Positions 31,078 through 40,302 of a stretch of DNA of 64,000 bases are shown here, piece by piece. Under the pieces are notes generated by a model. The model saw nothing but the letters and a program-made list of their open reading frames with translations. It was not told the DNA's origin and did not search any database. Origin of the DNA: Enterobacter cloacae subsp. cloacae ATCC 13047 (lineage in GTDB: Bacteria; Pseudomonadota; Gammaproteobacteria; Enterobacterales; Enterobacteriaceae); NCBI RefSeq assembly GCF_000025565.1, contig NC_014121.1, positions 4,240,216 to 4,304,215 of the forward strand, in the 5' to 3' direction. How positions within the stretch are numbered: position 1 is the first letter of the stretch; every line of letters starts with the position of its first letter. The position numbers and the translations under genes are program-made.

Positions 31078-31102
31078 AACGGCAACCTGGTTGCCGTTTT
31101 TA
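31078..31102 (+). terminator. Rho-independent terminator of tas
   Basis: A perfect stem AACGGCAACC/GGTTGCCGTT with a minimal TG-centred loop is followed by a T run, 8 bases after the tas stop. Confidence 0.88.
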
Positions 31103-31108
31103 ATGTTT

Positions 31109-31152
31109 GCGCCCTCTCCCGTAAGAGAGGGCCGTGGTGAGGGCGTCAGGCC
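31109..31152. repeat. REP-like palindromic unit between tas and lplT
   Basis: GCCCTCTCCCGTAAGAGAGGGC followed by CGTGGTGAGGGCGTCAGGCC. The hairpin and the GGTGAGGG tail match the repeat units in the lgt-ptsP gap (25194-25361), so this is a dispersed repeat of this genome. Confidence 0.7.
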
Positions 31153-31159
31153 GCTCTTA

Positions 31160-32353
31160 TCAACGGCGACGCTGCCAGAGCCATAATCCGGCAATCGCCA
31201 GCGCAAACAGCGCACCGAATCCTACGCCAATCCCCACCACCGGCACACCGACTTTAACGGCCAGCGAATAGAGCCCCAGCATTAACAGCATCGCCAGGTT
31301 TTCACCGAGGTTTTGCACCGCAATGGCATTCCCTGCGCCAACGGTCTGCTTGCCGCGCTCCTGCAACAGCGCATTGAGCGGCACAACGAAAAAGCCCCCC
31401 AGAATACCAATCAGGACAAGCAGCGCGTAGGCGGGTAGCAAGGCGTGCTGCAGCGAGAAGATAAGCACCACCACGCCAATCAGGATCCCCGCAGGCATGC
31501 AGCGTGCAACGGTCTCAAGCGTCACCAGCTTCGCCGCCGCGCCAGCCCCAACGACAATCCCAATCGCCACCATTGCGTTAAGATAAGTCGGTGTCGCATT
31601 GTCAGTAATCCCCAGCGCCACCGGCACCCACAGCACCAGCAGGAAACGCAGCGTGACGCCTGCGCCCCAGAACATGCTGGTGCCCATCAGGGAGAAGCGA
31701 GTTTCACCGTTACGCCACAGTACGCGGCAGGCGTTGAAGAAACTGCCTGTCATAGGCGTAAAGCGCCAGGATTGCCCCGGGCGTGCCACCGGCAATTTTG
31801 GAATAAACAGGTTGGCTACCACCGCCCCGCCATACACCACTGCACACACGCTCAGCGCCGCCAGCACATGCCAGTCAGCCAGTACGCCCCCTGCGACAGA
31901 GCCGAGCAGGATCGCCGCAATGGTAGAGGACTCCATCAGCCCGTTGGCTTTCACCAGCTTATCGCCGGTCGTGAGTTCCCCCAGGATGCCATACTTCGCC
32001 GGGGAGTACGCCGCTGCGCCAATGCCCACCAGCGTGTAGCCGATAAACGGGTTGATACCAAAACAAATACTGGCGGCGCCCAGCAGTTTCAGGCCGTTCG
32101 CAAACATCATCACCCGGCCTTTCGGGAAGCTGTCCGCCACCTGCCCAACAAACGGAGCAAAAATAATGTAAGCACCCACAAACACCATCTGCAGGATGGG
32201 CTGGCTCCAGTCTGGATAAAACTCGGCCTTCAGCAATGCCAGGGTGGCAAACAGTAACGCATTGTCACCGAAGGCAGAGAGAAACTGGGCGGCAATGACC
32301 GCCATCATGCCCTTCGACCAGAGTGAAGTGTTAGTGTGTACTGACTCACGCAT
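31160..32353 (-). CDS. lplT: Lysophospholipid transporter LplT
   Basis: A 397-residue major facilitator protein with 12 predicted membrane helices that flips lysophospholipids such as lyso-phosphatidylethanolamine across the inner membrane, for reacylation by Aas. The start at 32353 ([16 protein letters not shown]) is chosen over 32374 because it matches the family N-terminus; it overlaps the aas stop by 8 bases. The motif [19 protein letters not shown] is the MFS loop 2-3 signature. aas and lplT form an operon and one repair pathway. Confidence 0.95.
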   Translation of the reverse strand: MRESVHTNTSLWSKGMMAVIAAQFLSAFGDNALLFATLALLKAEFYPDWSQPILQMVFVGAYIIFAPFVGQVADSFPKGRVMMFANGLKLLGAASICFGINPFIGYTLVGIGAAAYSPAKYGILGELTTGDKLVKANGLMESSTIAAILLGSVAGGVLADWHVLAALSVCAVVYGGAVVANLFIPKLPVARPGQSWRFTPMTGSFFNACRVLWRNGETRFSLMGTSMFWGAGVTLRFLLVLWVPVALGITDNATPTYLNAMVAIGIVVGAGAAAKLVTLETVARCMPAGILIGVVVLIFSLQHALLPAYALLVLIGILGGFFVVPLNALLQERGKQTVGAGNAIAVQNLGENLAMLLMLGLYSLAVKVGVPVVGIGVGFGALFALAIAGLWLWQRRR

Positions 32354-34505
32354 TTTGCTGTTCCGCCTCGTCAACCATACCCTTCAGGGTCACGAAATCG
32401 GGCTTACCGCTGCCCAGCACCGGAAGCTGCTTCAGGTAACGAATATCGCGCGGTACCGCCAGCTCAGGAATGCCATGTTCACGCGCATGCTGTAGCAACC
32501 GGTCGCGTTTCAGTTCGCTGTCGGTGGTGAACAACACCAGCGCTTCGCCTTTGCTGGCATCGCTCTTCACAACCGTAGCATGCAGCTTGTCAGCGGATAC
32601 CGCTGTCGCCAGTTGCTCAACCATCTCCAGCGAGACCATCTCACCCGCAATTTTGGCGAAACGTTTAGCCCGGCCCTGGATCTGCACGAAGCCCTGTTCA
32701 TCGAAACGGACAATATCTCCGGTGTCATACCAACCCGTCTCACTCTCGCCATTGACGTTTTCCGCCGTCGGCACTTCCAGCACGCCCGGATTTTCCACTC
32801 GCAGATAACCGTTCATCACGTTTGGCCCCTTGAGTTGCAGACGGCCACCGTCCTCAATGCCAGGTACCGCCAGCAGACGCGCATCCATTCCCGGCAGAAT
32901 ACGGCCCACCGTCCCCGGCTTCGCCGCCATCGGCACGTTGATCGAGACCACCGGCGCGCATTCGGTAACGCCATAGCCTTCAAGAATGCGCAGACCAAAC
33001 TTGTCCTGCCAAATCTGGCGCGTGCTCTCCTGCAGTTTTTCCGCCCCGGCCACCACATAGCGCACGCGGTAAAAGTCATACGGATTGGCAAAGCGCGCGT
33101 AATTACCGAGGAAGGTTGAGGTGCCAAACAGCACGGTGCAGTTACGGTCATACACCAGCTCCGGCACAATGCGATAATGGAGCGGGCTTGGGTAAAGGAA
33201 CACTTCGGCACCGGTCAACAGCGGGGTAAAAAGCCCCACTGTCAGGCCAAAGGAGTGGAACAGCGGCAGCGCCGACATGAACCGGTCATTGGCGGTAAAG
33301 TCAGCAATACTTTTAATCTGCTCCACGTTTGCCAGAATGCTCTTGTGACTGTGAACCACCCCTTTCGGGTTCCCCTCTGAGCCAGAGGTAAAGAGGATAA
33401 TGGCGTCATCTTCCGGCTGCTGTTTGACCTGGGCCAGACGCGGCATCAGCAGGTGAGCGAAAATCCACAGCTTGTCACCCGTCGTCACGTCCGCTTTCAG
33501 ATCTTCCAGGAAGACCCAGCGTACCTGCGTCAGCTGCTCCGGCAGGTGCCACAGCTTGCCTTTATCGAGGAACTGGCGCGAGGTGAAAACGGTATTGATT
33601 TGAGCCGCGGTGATGGCGCTGGTCAGCCCTTTTACGCCCGCCGTGTAGTTCATCATCGCCGGGATACGGCCCCGGGAAACCGCACCAAAAATCACCGCCG
33701 CGCTGATCCCGGCGTTAGGCAGCATCAGGCCAATCTTCTCGCCTTTCTGGCTATATTTCTCAAGAATACGTCCCACGAACAGGGTTTTGGTCAGCAGCTT
33801 GCGATAGGTGTCCGGGGCGAAGTTAATGTCTTCAATGCAGTTTTTCTTCGCGCCATAGCGGTACTGCGCCGACAGCAGAGATTCATAGAGCGTTTCGCGC
33901 GGGCGGACGGCCATCCGCGCTTCCATCATGATCTGGTGCAGCATTTCACCGGCGATTTTACGGCGGTCACGCGCACGCGGCGCGTCGGGCATCGGTAATG
34001 AGGTTGGCGGCAGAATATGCAGGGTGATTTTCGGGAACAGGCGCTGCTTCACTAACCCTTTCAGACGACTGAAATGGGTGAGCTCCGCCCCTTCAATACG
34101 CAGTGGCACAACGGTCGCTTTTGACTTCGCCGCCACAAACCCTGCCCCGTCGTAGATTTTCATCAGCGAGCCGGTGACCGAGATCCGCCCTTCCGGGAAA
34201 ATCACCACCGGACGTCCCTGCTCAACCAGACGTACCAGATGTTTAATCATCATCGGTTTTGTCGGGTCGAGCGGCACAAAATCAATCAGCGGGGTGAGCC
34301 AGCGCATGTACCACTGCTGACTAATAGAGGTATAGACCGCAAACACCGGGCGCACAGGCAGAAACAGCGCCAGCAGGATGCCGTCGATAAAGGAAACATG
34401 GTTTGGTGTGATAAGCACGCGCTCGCCGCGGAGCGCCGTTGCATCGCCCGTTAAACGGACGCGAAAGAGGATACGGAACAGTGTGCGAAAGAACCCAAAA
34501 AGCAT
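32346..34505 (-). CDS. aas: Bifunctional 2-acylglycerophosphoethanolamine acyltransferase / acyl-ACP synthetase Aas
   Basis: A 719-residue inner-membrane enzyme that ligates fatty acids to acyl carrier protein and reacylates lysophosphatidylethanolamine. The N-terminal PlsC-like domain shows NHVSFIDG (HX4D) and VIFPEGRIS; the C-terminal AMP-binding domain has [17 protein letters not shown] and the [13 protein letters not shown] segment. The frame is open to 34586; 34505 ([18 protein letters not shown]) is chosen by homology and the AGGGAG ribosome site before it. It is coupled to lplT downstream. Confidence 0.96.
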   Translation of the reverse strand: MLFGFFRTLFRILFRVRLTGDATALRGERVLITPNHVSFIDGILLALFLPVRPVFAVYTSISQQWYMRWLTPLIDFVPLDPTKPMMIKHLVRLVEQGRPVVIFPEGRISVTGSLMKIYDGAGFVAAKSKATVVPLRIEGAELTHFSRLKGLVKQRLFPKITLHILPPTSLPMPDAPRARDRRKIAGEMLHQIMMEARMAVRPRETLYESLLSAQYRYGAKKNCIEDINFAPDTYRKLLTKTLFVGRILEKYSQKGEKIGLMLPNAGISAAVIFGAVSRGRIPAMMNYTAGVKGLTSAITAAQINTVFTSRQFLDKGKLWHLPEQLTQVRWVFLEDLKADVTTGDKLWIFAHLLMPRLAQVKQQPEDDAIILFTSGSEGNPKGVVHSHKSILANVEQIKSIADFTANDRFMSALPLFHSFGLTVGLFTPLLTGAEVFLYPSPLHYRIVPELVYDRNCTVLFGTSTFLGNYARFANPYDFYRVRYVVAGAEKLQESTRQIWQDKFGLRILEGYGVTECAPVVSINVPMAAKPGTVGRILPGMDARLLAVPGIEDGGRLQLKGPNVMNGYLRVENPGVLEVPTAENVNGESETGWYDTGDIVRFDEQGFVQIQGRAKRFAKIAGEMVSLEMVEQLATAVSADKLHATVVKSDASKGEALVLFTTDSELKRDRLLQHAREHGIPELAVPRDIRYLKQLPVLGSGKPDFVTLKGMVDEAEQQNA

Positions 34506-34597
34506 CTCAACTCCCTTTGCCAGCCAGTGTGAAGGGTTAGTAAATGGTGGCAGATTACACGAGAAGTGGTACAGGAGCGACAGCAAAAATAGAGGCG

Positions 34598-34683
34598 AAA
34601 AAAAACCTGCGCATCCGCGCAGGTTGGTGCAAGAGATGAGTACGAAACCGTACTAAGAAATCTCACCAATCAATACCTCTGGG
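34598..34683 (-). ncRNA. omrA: Omr-type small RNA (OmrA-like), single copy
   Basis: An 86-nt small RNA in the aas-galR gap, where E. coli carries omrA and omrB in tandem. The 5' end CCCAGAGGTATTGATTGGTG is the conserved seed region that pairs with outer-membrane protein mRNAs (ompT, cirA, fecA, fepA, ompR, csgD). The 3' end has the terminator stem AACCTGCGC/GCGCAGGTT and eight T residues. The middle TACGGTTTCGTA stem differs from E. coli. The CACC-rich region before the terminator is closer to OmrA. A -10 like TAAAGT lies 8-13 bases upstream. Confidence 0.93.
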
Positions 34684-34792
34684 ATCTCAACTTTATCAAT
34701 GTCGTCTTCTTTCCCGCTATCGGACAATCGCAACAGCCTGAGGCAAAGTGTAACTAAAGGTTCAGATTGACATTATTCCGACATGTCTGGCC

Positions 34793-34807
34793 GTGTAACG
34801 ATTACAC
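34793..34807. promoter_or_regulatory. Gal-type palindrome with odd spacing, upstream of galR
   Basis: GTGTAACGATTACAC has both half-sites of the gal operator (GTGTAA and TTACAC) but only three bases between them instead of four. It lies about 101 bases upstream of the canonical operator and about 110 bases upstream of the omr start, between the two promoters. Binding by GalR or GalS is uncertain because of the spacing. Confidence 0.5.
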
Positions 34808-34893
34808 CGCCGGGGTTGTGCTGCGTCACGTTTGTGGAGAGGGAAAGTGCGCCCCCCTTGAATGCACGGCGCTTTTCCGCAACACTTATTGGC

Positions 34894-34909
34894 GTGTAAA
34901 CGCTTACCC
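34894..34909 (+). promoter_or_regulatory. GalR/GalS operator in front of galR
   Basis: GTGTAAACGCTTACCC matches the gal operator consensus GTGTAANCGNTTACAC except in the last half-site (CCC for CAC). It ends 18 bases before the galR start, consistent with autoregulation. Confidence 0.8.
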
Positions 34910-34927
34910 CCACTAAGAAGGTAATGA

Positions 34928-35944
34928 ATGGCGACAATAAAGGATGTGGCCCGTCTGGCAGGTGTTTCCGTCGCGACCGTGTCGCGCGTGATCAACGACT
35001 CCCCAAAAGCCAGTGACGCATCACGCCAGGCGGTGCAAAACGCCATGGAATCTCTGAACTACCATCCTAATGCTAACGCCCGTGCGCTCGCTCAACAGTC
35101 AACCGAAACCATCGGGCTGGTTGTGGGTGATGTCTCTGACCCCTTTTTCGGCGCCATGGTGAAAGCGGTTGAGCAGGTTTCTTATCAAACCGGGAATTTT
35201 TTGCTGATCGGCAATGGCTATCATAATGAACAAAAAGAACGCCAGGCTATCGAGCAACTGATCCGCCACCGCTGCGCGGCGCTGGTTGTCCATGCCAAAA
35301 TGATCCCCGACGCCGAACTCATTCATCTGATGAAGCAGATCCCCGGCATGGTGATCATCAACCGGATTATTCCCGGGTTTGAGAAACGCTGCGTGGCGCT
35401 CGACGACCGCTACGGTGCCTGGCTTGCCACCCGCCATCTGATTCAACAGGGTCACACCCGCATTGGTTATCTCTGCTCAAACCACCCCATTTCCGATGCC
35501 GAAGATCGCCTGCAGGGGTATTACGATGCCCTGCGCGAAAACGGTCTGCCGTGCAATGACCGGCTGGTGGCTTACGGTGAACCCGACGAGAGCGGCGGCG
35601 AACAGGCAATGACAGAGCTGTTAGGACGTGGAAGGAACTTCACCGCTGTCGCCAGCTATAACGACTCAATGGCAGCCGGAGCTATGGGGGTGTTAAATGA
35701 CAACGGGATTGAGGTGCCGGGAGAAATTTCCCTTATTGGCTTCGATGATGTGCTGGTCTCCCGCTACGTGCGCCCTCGCCTGACCACCGTCCGCTACCCC
35801 ATTATCACCATGGCCACGCAGGCGGCCGAGCTGGCGTTAGCACTCGCCGAGCAGCGTCAGCCACCGGAAATCACCCACCTGTTTAGTCCAACGTTAGTGC
35901 GCCGTCACTCTGTTGGGGCACCCGCCGAAGCCCCGGACGAATAG
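34928..35944 (+). CDS. galR: Galactose operon repressor GalR
   Basis: A 338-residue LacI-family repressor of galactose uptake and use. The helix-turn-helix is MATIKDVARLAGVSVATVSR, the hinge helix NANARALAQQ, and the sugar-binding domain runs from about residue 60 to 330 (IGLVVGDVSDPFFG, LIGFDDVLVSRYVRP). A Shine-Dalgarno AGAAGG sits 6 bases before ATG. A gal operator precedes it. Its 3' end overlaps the convergent acetyltransferase gene by 40 bases, marking the left edge of an insertion relative to E. coli, where lysA follows. Confidence 0.96.
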   Translation: MATIKDVARLAGVSVATVSRVINDSPKASDASRQAVQNAMESLNYHPNANARALAQQSTETIGLVVGDVSDPFFGAMVKAVEQVSYQTGNFLLIGNGYHNEQKERQAIEQLIRHRCAALVVHAKMIPDAELIHLMKQIPGMVIINRIIPGFEKRCVALDDRYGAWLATRHLIQQGHTRIGYLCSNHPISDAEDRLQGYYDALRENGLPCNDRLVAYGEPDESGGEQAMTELLGRGRNFTAVASYNDSMAAGAMGVLNDNGIEVPGEISLIGFDDVLVSRYVRPRLTTVRYPIITMATQAAELALALAEQRQPPEITHLFSPTLVRRHSVGAPAEAPDE

Positions 35945-36381
35945 CGATAGAGATGTACCGTTTTGTCCGGGTACTCCAGCGCATCGCCGATATACTGCCA
36001 GCCGTAACGTTCGTAGAAGTCACGGCAGGCAGACCAGAGATGCAACGTGTCATACCCGGCCTGTGCGGCATAGTGGATAACATGCTTTTGCAGCAGCCCA
36101 GCCAGCCCCTTGCCTCGCGCCGCGTCATCCACATACAGGGCTGCCAGCCAGGGGCAAAGATCCTGTCGGGTGATCAGATCGCAGCGCCAGAGCCCTACGG
36201 TGCCCACAAGCTGTTCGTTCTCCAGGGCAATAAAGGTCAGCGGTAATGCGCCCGGCGTCTGGCTGTGCTCAACAATACTGTGGAAAAACGCCCGGGGCAG
36301 GCCGTCGCCAAAGGCCTGCCAGATCCAGTCGGTCACCTGCTCCGCATACTGCGGTTCGGCGTAGAGCGGCAGAATAGTCAT
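35905..36381 (-). CDS. GNAT-family acetyltransferase
   Basis: A 158-residue GNAT N-acetyltransferase. The acetyl-CoA binding motif is in AALYVDDAARGKGLAGLLQKH (motif A, R-G-K-G-L-A pattern) and motif B in YERYGWQYIGD. The substrate is unknown. Its start overlaps the stop of the GntR-type regulator gene by 4 bases, so it is the last gene of the PTS-glycosidase-regulator transcript. Its 3' 40 bases overlap the end of galR in the opposite sense. An activity on an amino sugar or on a toxic amine is possible but not shown. Confidence 0.8.
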   Translation of the reverse strand: MTILPLYAEPQYAEQVTDWIWQAFGDGLPRAFFHSIVEHSQTPGALPLTFIALENEQLVGTVGLWRCDLITRQDLCPWLAALYVDDAARGKGLAGLLQKHVIHYAAQAGYDTLHLWSACRDFYERYGWQYIGDALEYPDKTVHLYRYSSGASAGAPTE

Positions 36382-37151
36382 ACCAGCTTCCCCTGGAAAA
36401 TAGGCACAGATTCAAAGAGATAGCCGTCAAAATCCGGCGCATCTTCGTCTGAGAGTTCAAGTAAGCTTTTTTTCACGTTTTCCAGATGCTGGAACATTGC
36501 CTGCCAGGCGCCCATGACGTCACGGCGGCGCAGCGCGGCCAGGATGGTTTGCCGGTCACCCAGCCATTTCAGGCGGTACGCGCGGCTGGCGATGTGGCCA
36601 TTAAACTGCTGCCACAGCGGACTGCTGTCCATGTGATGCCAGATACTCTCCACCGTCGCCAGCAGCATCTGATTTTGCGTCGCGCCCGCCAGGACCAGAT
36701 GAAACATCTTATTGTTGTCCTGACTATTATCGTCGGCGGCAATCGCGCGTTGCTCCTGCTCGATAATACGGCGCAGATTGTCGATGTCTGCACGGGTCGC
36801 CATTTTGGCGGCAAACGCGGCAATATTGCTTTCGAGGAGCTGACGGGCCTGTAAAATCTCAAACGGCCCCACGTCGCTATTGAGAAAACGCTCTTCTTCG
36901 TTTTCATGCTCTTCGGGGATGCGCATCACATAAACACCGGAGCCCTGGCGAATATCCACCGTGCCCTGCAACTCCAGCATCAGTAAGGCCTCACGCACGA
37001 TGGTGCGGCTTACGCCGTACTTCTCGGCAATATTGCGCTCAGGAGGAAGACGCGAACCAACGGGATAGTGCCCCTGGATAATCTGCGCCCGTAAATCCTC
37101 GCCAATTTCCTGGTACTGTTTTTTTTCCGGCAGGATGACAGCCTTATCCAC
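36378..37151 (-). CDS. GntR-family (FadR/FCD) regulator, UxuR/ExuR-like
   Basis: A 257-residue regulator with an N-terminal winged helix (about 15-75; GSRLPPERNIAEKYGVSRTIVREAL in two parts, GSRLPPERNIAEKYG and VSRTIVREALLMLELQG) and an all-helical FCD ligand domain. The segment VGPFEILQARQLLESNIAAF and the ending HLENVKKSLLELSDED...FDGYLFES are closely like E. coli UxuR and ExuR, which bind hexuronates. It is not in the usual uxu or exu context. It probably binds the TTGGYATACCAA palindromes in front of the PTS gene. It lies 90 bases after the glycosidase gene and overlaps the GNAT gene. Confidence 0.85.
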   Translation of the reverse strand: MDKAVILPEKKQYQEIGEDLRAQIIQGHYPVGSRLPPERNIAEKYGVSRTIVREALLMLELQGTVDIRQGSGVYVMRIPEEHENEEERFLNSDVGPFEILQARQLLESNIAAFAAKMATRADIDNLRRIIEQEQRAIAADDNSQDNNKMFHLVLAGATQNQMLLATVESIWHHMDSSPLWQQFNGHIASRAYRLKWLGDRQTILAALRRRDVMGAWQAMFQHLENVKKSLLELSDEDAPDFDGYLFESVPIFQGKLV

Positions 37152-37241
37152 GTTTTCACCTGTTTTTTCAGTTAATGCGCAGACCGGGCGTCCTCCCGGC
37201 CAGTTTGTGCGCTATTTTACCAGAACCGGCATGCTTTTCGC

Positions 37242-38669
37242 CTACTTCCATTCATCATCAACCTGAAGCGTGAGCCTCCGCGTATCGCGTAGCTGCCGGA
37301 ACCAGGAGGCTGATTTTTTTGCTCGTCTGGCACGCTGGTTATCCAGATCAATCTCAATCAACCCGTAGCGGTTTTTAAACGCGTTCATCGGTGAGACGTT
37401 GTCGGTAAATGCCCACAGCATATAGCCATGGCAGTTCGCCCCCTCCTCCCGCGCCAGCAGCGTGTAGTAGAGGTGTTCGCTGATGAAATCGATGCGGTAA
37501 GTGTCGTCGATAATCCCATCGCGATTGCGAAATTGCGCTTCGTTTTCCACTCCCATTCCGCTTTCCGCCACGAACCAGTCGATATTGCGATAGTCATTTT
37601 TAATCCGCATCGCCATGTCGTAAATAATGCGCGGGTAGATCTCCCAGCCGCGGGAGCGGTTCATGCGCCGCCCCGGCAGTTCAAACGGCTCGTAGTAGTA
37701 TGCCGGGTGGAATGGCGTGTCCGGATGCCAGGCGCGGGAAGGTGCCTTCACACGGTGCGGGTAGTAGAGGTTAATCCCCAGTTCGTCGACGGTGTTATCC
37801 GCAATCAACGCCAGTTCGTTCGCGGTGTACTCCCACTCAACCTGATGCTGCTCCAGCAGGGTAAAAAGCTCTGCGGGATAGCGCCCGTGGACCAGCGGGT
37901 CGAGGAAGACACGGTTGTAGAACAGGTCATACATCTCAGCGGCCCGCAGGTCATGCGGTGCGCGGGAGCGGGGATAGGTCACCTCCGGGTTGAGAATACA
38001 GCCCACAGAACCGCGATAGCCTTTCTCGCGAAACAGCTTCACCACCTTTGCCGTCGCCAGCACCTTATGGTGATTCCACTGCATCCACGTGCCGGTGTTC
38101 TGCTCATACGGCCAACGCAGCGCGTCCAGATAGACGCGGGTCTGGACGACAATCGGCTCGTTGAAGGTAAACCAGCGGGTCACTTTACCGTGGTAGCGTG
38201 CAAAGACCTTTTCCGCATAGCGGACAAACAGCTCAACCACATGCTTTGACGCCCAGCCGCCGTAGGTATCCAGCAGCACGCCCGGCAGTTCGTAATGTTC
38301 GAGGCAGATCATCGGCTCAATGCCCTGACGGTGCATCTCATCGAACAGCGCGTCGTAGTAGGCAGCGTACTCTTCATCCACCGTCGCGTTTTCGTAGTCG
38401 GTTAAAAAGCGTGACCAGTTAATCGAGGTGCGGTAGTGCGTCAGCCCCGCCTGCTTCATCAGGGCCACATCCTCGCGAAAACGGTTGATAAAATCGGTCG
38501 CCACCGCCGGGCCATAGCCGTTGTGCCAGACGTGACGGTCATTCTTGTACCAGAGATCGATCCATGAATCCTGCCCCGGCTTTTTACCGCTCCAGCCTTC
38601 GGTCTGCCAGGCCGATGCGGCCGCGCCGAGAATAAAATCCTGCGGTATGGCTATCTGTTTTGTGCTCAT
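37242..38669 (-). CDS. Family 1 glycoside hydrolase, probable 6-phospho-beta-glycosidase
   Basis: A 475-residue GH1 enzyme. The general acid/base is in WFTFNEPIV; the nucleophile segment is DWFVAESGMGVENE, where the common T/V-E-N-G motif is replaced by AESGMG, as in a subgroup of GH1 enzymes. Next to a PTS EIIC, the substrate is likely a phosphorylated beta-disaccharide. The start MSTKQIAIPQDFILGAAASAWQTEG is the family N-terminus and lies 7 bases after the EIIC stop, so both are co-transcribed. The exact sugar is not predictable; the UxuR-like regulator hints at a uronic-acid-containing or related glycoside. Confidence 0.87.
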   Translation of the reverse strand: MSTKQIAIPQDFILGAAASAWQTEGWSGKKPGQDSWIDLWYKNDRHVWHNGYGPAVATDFINRFREDVALMKQAGLTHYRTSINWSRFLTDYENATVDEEYAAYYDALFDEMHRQGIEPMICLEHYELPGVLLDTYGGWASKHVVELFVRYAEKVFARYHGKVTRWFTFNEPIVVQTRVYLDALRWPYEQNTGTWMQWNHHKVLATAKVVKLFREKGYRGSVGCILNPEVTYPRSRAPHDLRAAEMYDLFYNRVFLDPLVHGRYPAELFTLLEQHQVEWEYTANELALIADNTVDELGINLYYPHRVKAPSRAWHPDTPFHPAYYYEPFELPGRRMNRSRGWEIYPRIIYDMAMRIKNDYRNIDWFVAESGMGVENEAQFRNRDGIIDDTYRIDFISEHLYYTLLAREEGANCHGYMLWAFTDNVSPMNAFKNRYGLIEIDLDNQRARRAKKSASWFRQLRDTRRLTLQVDDEWK

Positions 38670-38676
38670 CGCATCC

Positions 38677-40002
38677 TCACGGGTTGTCAGTGGCCTGCTG
38701 CAGCGCGGCCTGCTCTGCGCGGCGTGAAGCGATTTTCACAAACGGCAGATAGATAATCACCGCCGTCACAATGCAGATTAGCTGGGTGATCACCGCCCCC
38801 ATCGAACCTGCCGTAGAGAGCCAGGCGTTGATCAGCGGCGGCGTCGTCCACGGCACCATCACCACCGCTTTACCGGCAAACCCGGTCACGGTGGCGAAGT
38901 AGCCGATGGAGCCCGTCACCAGTGGAGTGATAATGAAGGGAATGGCGAGGATCGGGTTAAGCATGATTGGCATACCGAAGATCACCGGCTCGTTGATATT
39001 AAAAATCCCCGGGCCGATGGAAAGCTTGGCGATCTCTTTCATCTCTTTGCGTTTGGTGGCAATCATCACCGCGATCAGCAGGCCGATAGTCAGGCCCGAA
39101 CCGCCGATGCTCATATATACATCCCAGAACGGCATGGTGATGATGTTCGGCACCTCTTTACCCTGCTCAAACGCACTCATGTTGACGGTGATCGCCCCCA
39201 GCAGCAGCGGCTCGCGGATCGGCTTGATCATCTGGTTGCCGTGGATACCAATCACCCAGAAAAGCTGTGCAACGAACATCAGCAGCAGGATCCCAGGCAG
39301 ACTTTGCACCACCCGCTCCAGCGGCTGTTGCACCACCTGATACACCGCGTCGTAGAGATACATCCCGGTGATCTGATGAAACACAAACCCCAGCGTGGCA
39401 ATGGCAGTGGTGGTAATAATCGCCGGGATCAGCGCGGAGAACGACGCGGCCACGTTAGGCGGCACGGTGTCCGGCATTCGGATCTTCAGCCCCGGGCGGT
39501 TCTCCAGCCAGCAGTAGATTTCAACGGACAGAATGGCGATAAACATGCCGAGGAACAGGCTGCGGGTATCTGAGAACTGGCGCAGCAGCACATCTTTCAC
39601 CACGTGCATTTCGCCATCCACCAGCATCTCCACGGTGGTGGGCGTCACGCAAATAAAGCAGATCACCGCCAGCAGCCCCGGGAAAAGGGATTTGATACCG
39701 TTGATGCGCCCCAGCTCAATGCCAATCAGGAATACCGCGCCAATGTTGAGGAAGTTCAGCGTGGCGTAATTCAGCGCGCTGGTGATCGGCTTTAGCGCGG
39801 CGAGGAACGACAGCGACGAGAAGCTCGCCAGGCCGTTTTTCGGATCCAGCACCATATTGGAGATCAGCACAGAGAACGCCCCAACGATGATGACCGGCAT
39901 TAAGGTAATGAAGGCTGACTTGATCGCCATGATATAGCGATAACTGTTGAATTTAGTGGCGAAACTGCCCAGAGCGTCGATCAGTTTTTCCTGCAATGCC
40001 AT
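38677..40002 (-). CDS. PTS permease EIIC, lactose/cellobiose family
   Basis: A 441-residue membrane permease of the PTS Lac family (CelB/ChbC-like), with about ten membrane helices. The sugar-site motif is in GPGIFNINEPVIFGMP, and the segment FWVIGIHGNQMIKP is typical. It is the first gene of the minus-strand operon. No EIIA or EIIB gene is present nearby, so phosphorylation would need partners encoded elsewhere. Two GntR-type palindromes lie 57 and 151 bases upstream of its start, shared with the divergent lacI-family gene. Confidence 0.9.
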   Translation of the reverse strand: MALQEKLIDALGSFATKFNSYRYIMAIKSAFITLMPVIIVGAFSVLISNMVLDPKNGLASFSSLSFLAALKPITSALNYATLNFLNIGAVFLIGIELGRINGIKSLFPGLLAVICFICVTPTTVEMLVDGEMHVVKDVLLRQFSDTRSLFLGMFIAILSVEIYCWLENRPGLKIRMPDTVPPNVAASFSALIPAIITTTAIATLGFVFHQITGMYLYDAVYQVVQQPLERVVQSLPGILLLMFVAQLFWVIGIHGNQMIKPIREPLLLGAITVNMSAFEQGKEVPNIITMPFWDVYMSIGGSGLTIGLLIAVMIATKRKEMKEIAKLSIGPGIFNINEPVIFGMPIMLNPILAIPFIITPLVTGSIGYFATVTGFAGKAVVMVPWTTPPLINAWLSTAGSMGAVITQLICIVTAVIIYLPFVKIASRRAEQAALQQATDNP

Positions 40003-40058
40003 AGGGTATTACCTCAGTAAAAGGGCTTTTATTGAATAAGGTGTACAGCCGGATACTA

Positions 40059-40070
40059 TTGGCATACCAA
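40059..40070. promoter_or_regulatory. GntR/UxuR-type operator, proximal copy
   Basis: TTGGCATACCAA, one base from the perfect palindrome TTGGTATACCAA. It lies 57 bases upstream of the EIIC start. The pattern is that of UxuR and ExuR operators in E. coli, matching the UxuR-like regulator encoded in this operon. Confidence 0.65.
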
Positions 40071-40152
40071 AAATAGCTTTATGAGGGTAATGGTTCTGTG
40101 ATTAAGCTCTCAACACCACCAGCGGTATTCCAGATCGTGATTTATGACCAAT

Positions 40153-40164
40153 TTGGTATACCAA
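40153..40164. promoter_or_regulatory. GntR/UxuR-type operator, distal copy
   Basis: A perfect 12-bp palindrome TTGGTATACCAA flanked by AAT and TTG, close to the UxuR/ExuR consensus AATTGGTATACCAATT. It lies 94 bases from the proximal copy (about nine helical turns) and between the promoters of the EIIC operon and of the lacI-family gene. The rest of the 300-base gap shows no coding sequence. Confidence 0.72.
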
Positions 40165-40302
40165 TTGCAGCAATTTCTTCGGTTCTGACAGATCGTTACT
40201 GAAAAGCGTGATCGTGATGGGCGTTTTGCCCTTCCCGCGTCGCTTATGCGCCGGATGGTCTGTGTTAAACTGCAGATCGTTACGTGGAATCAGGAATGTC
40301 TA

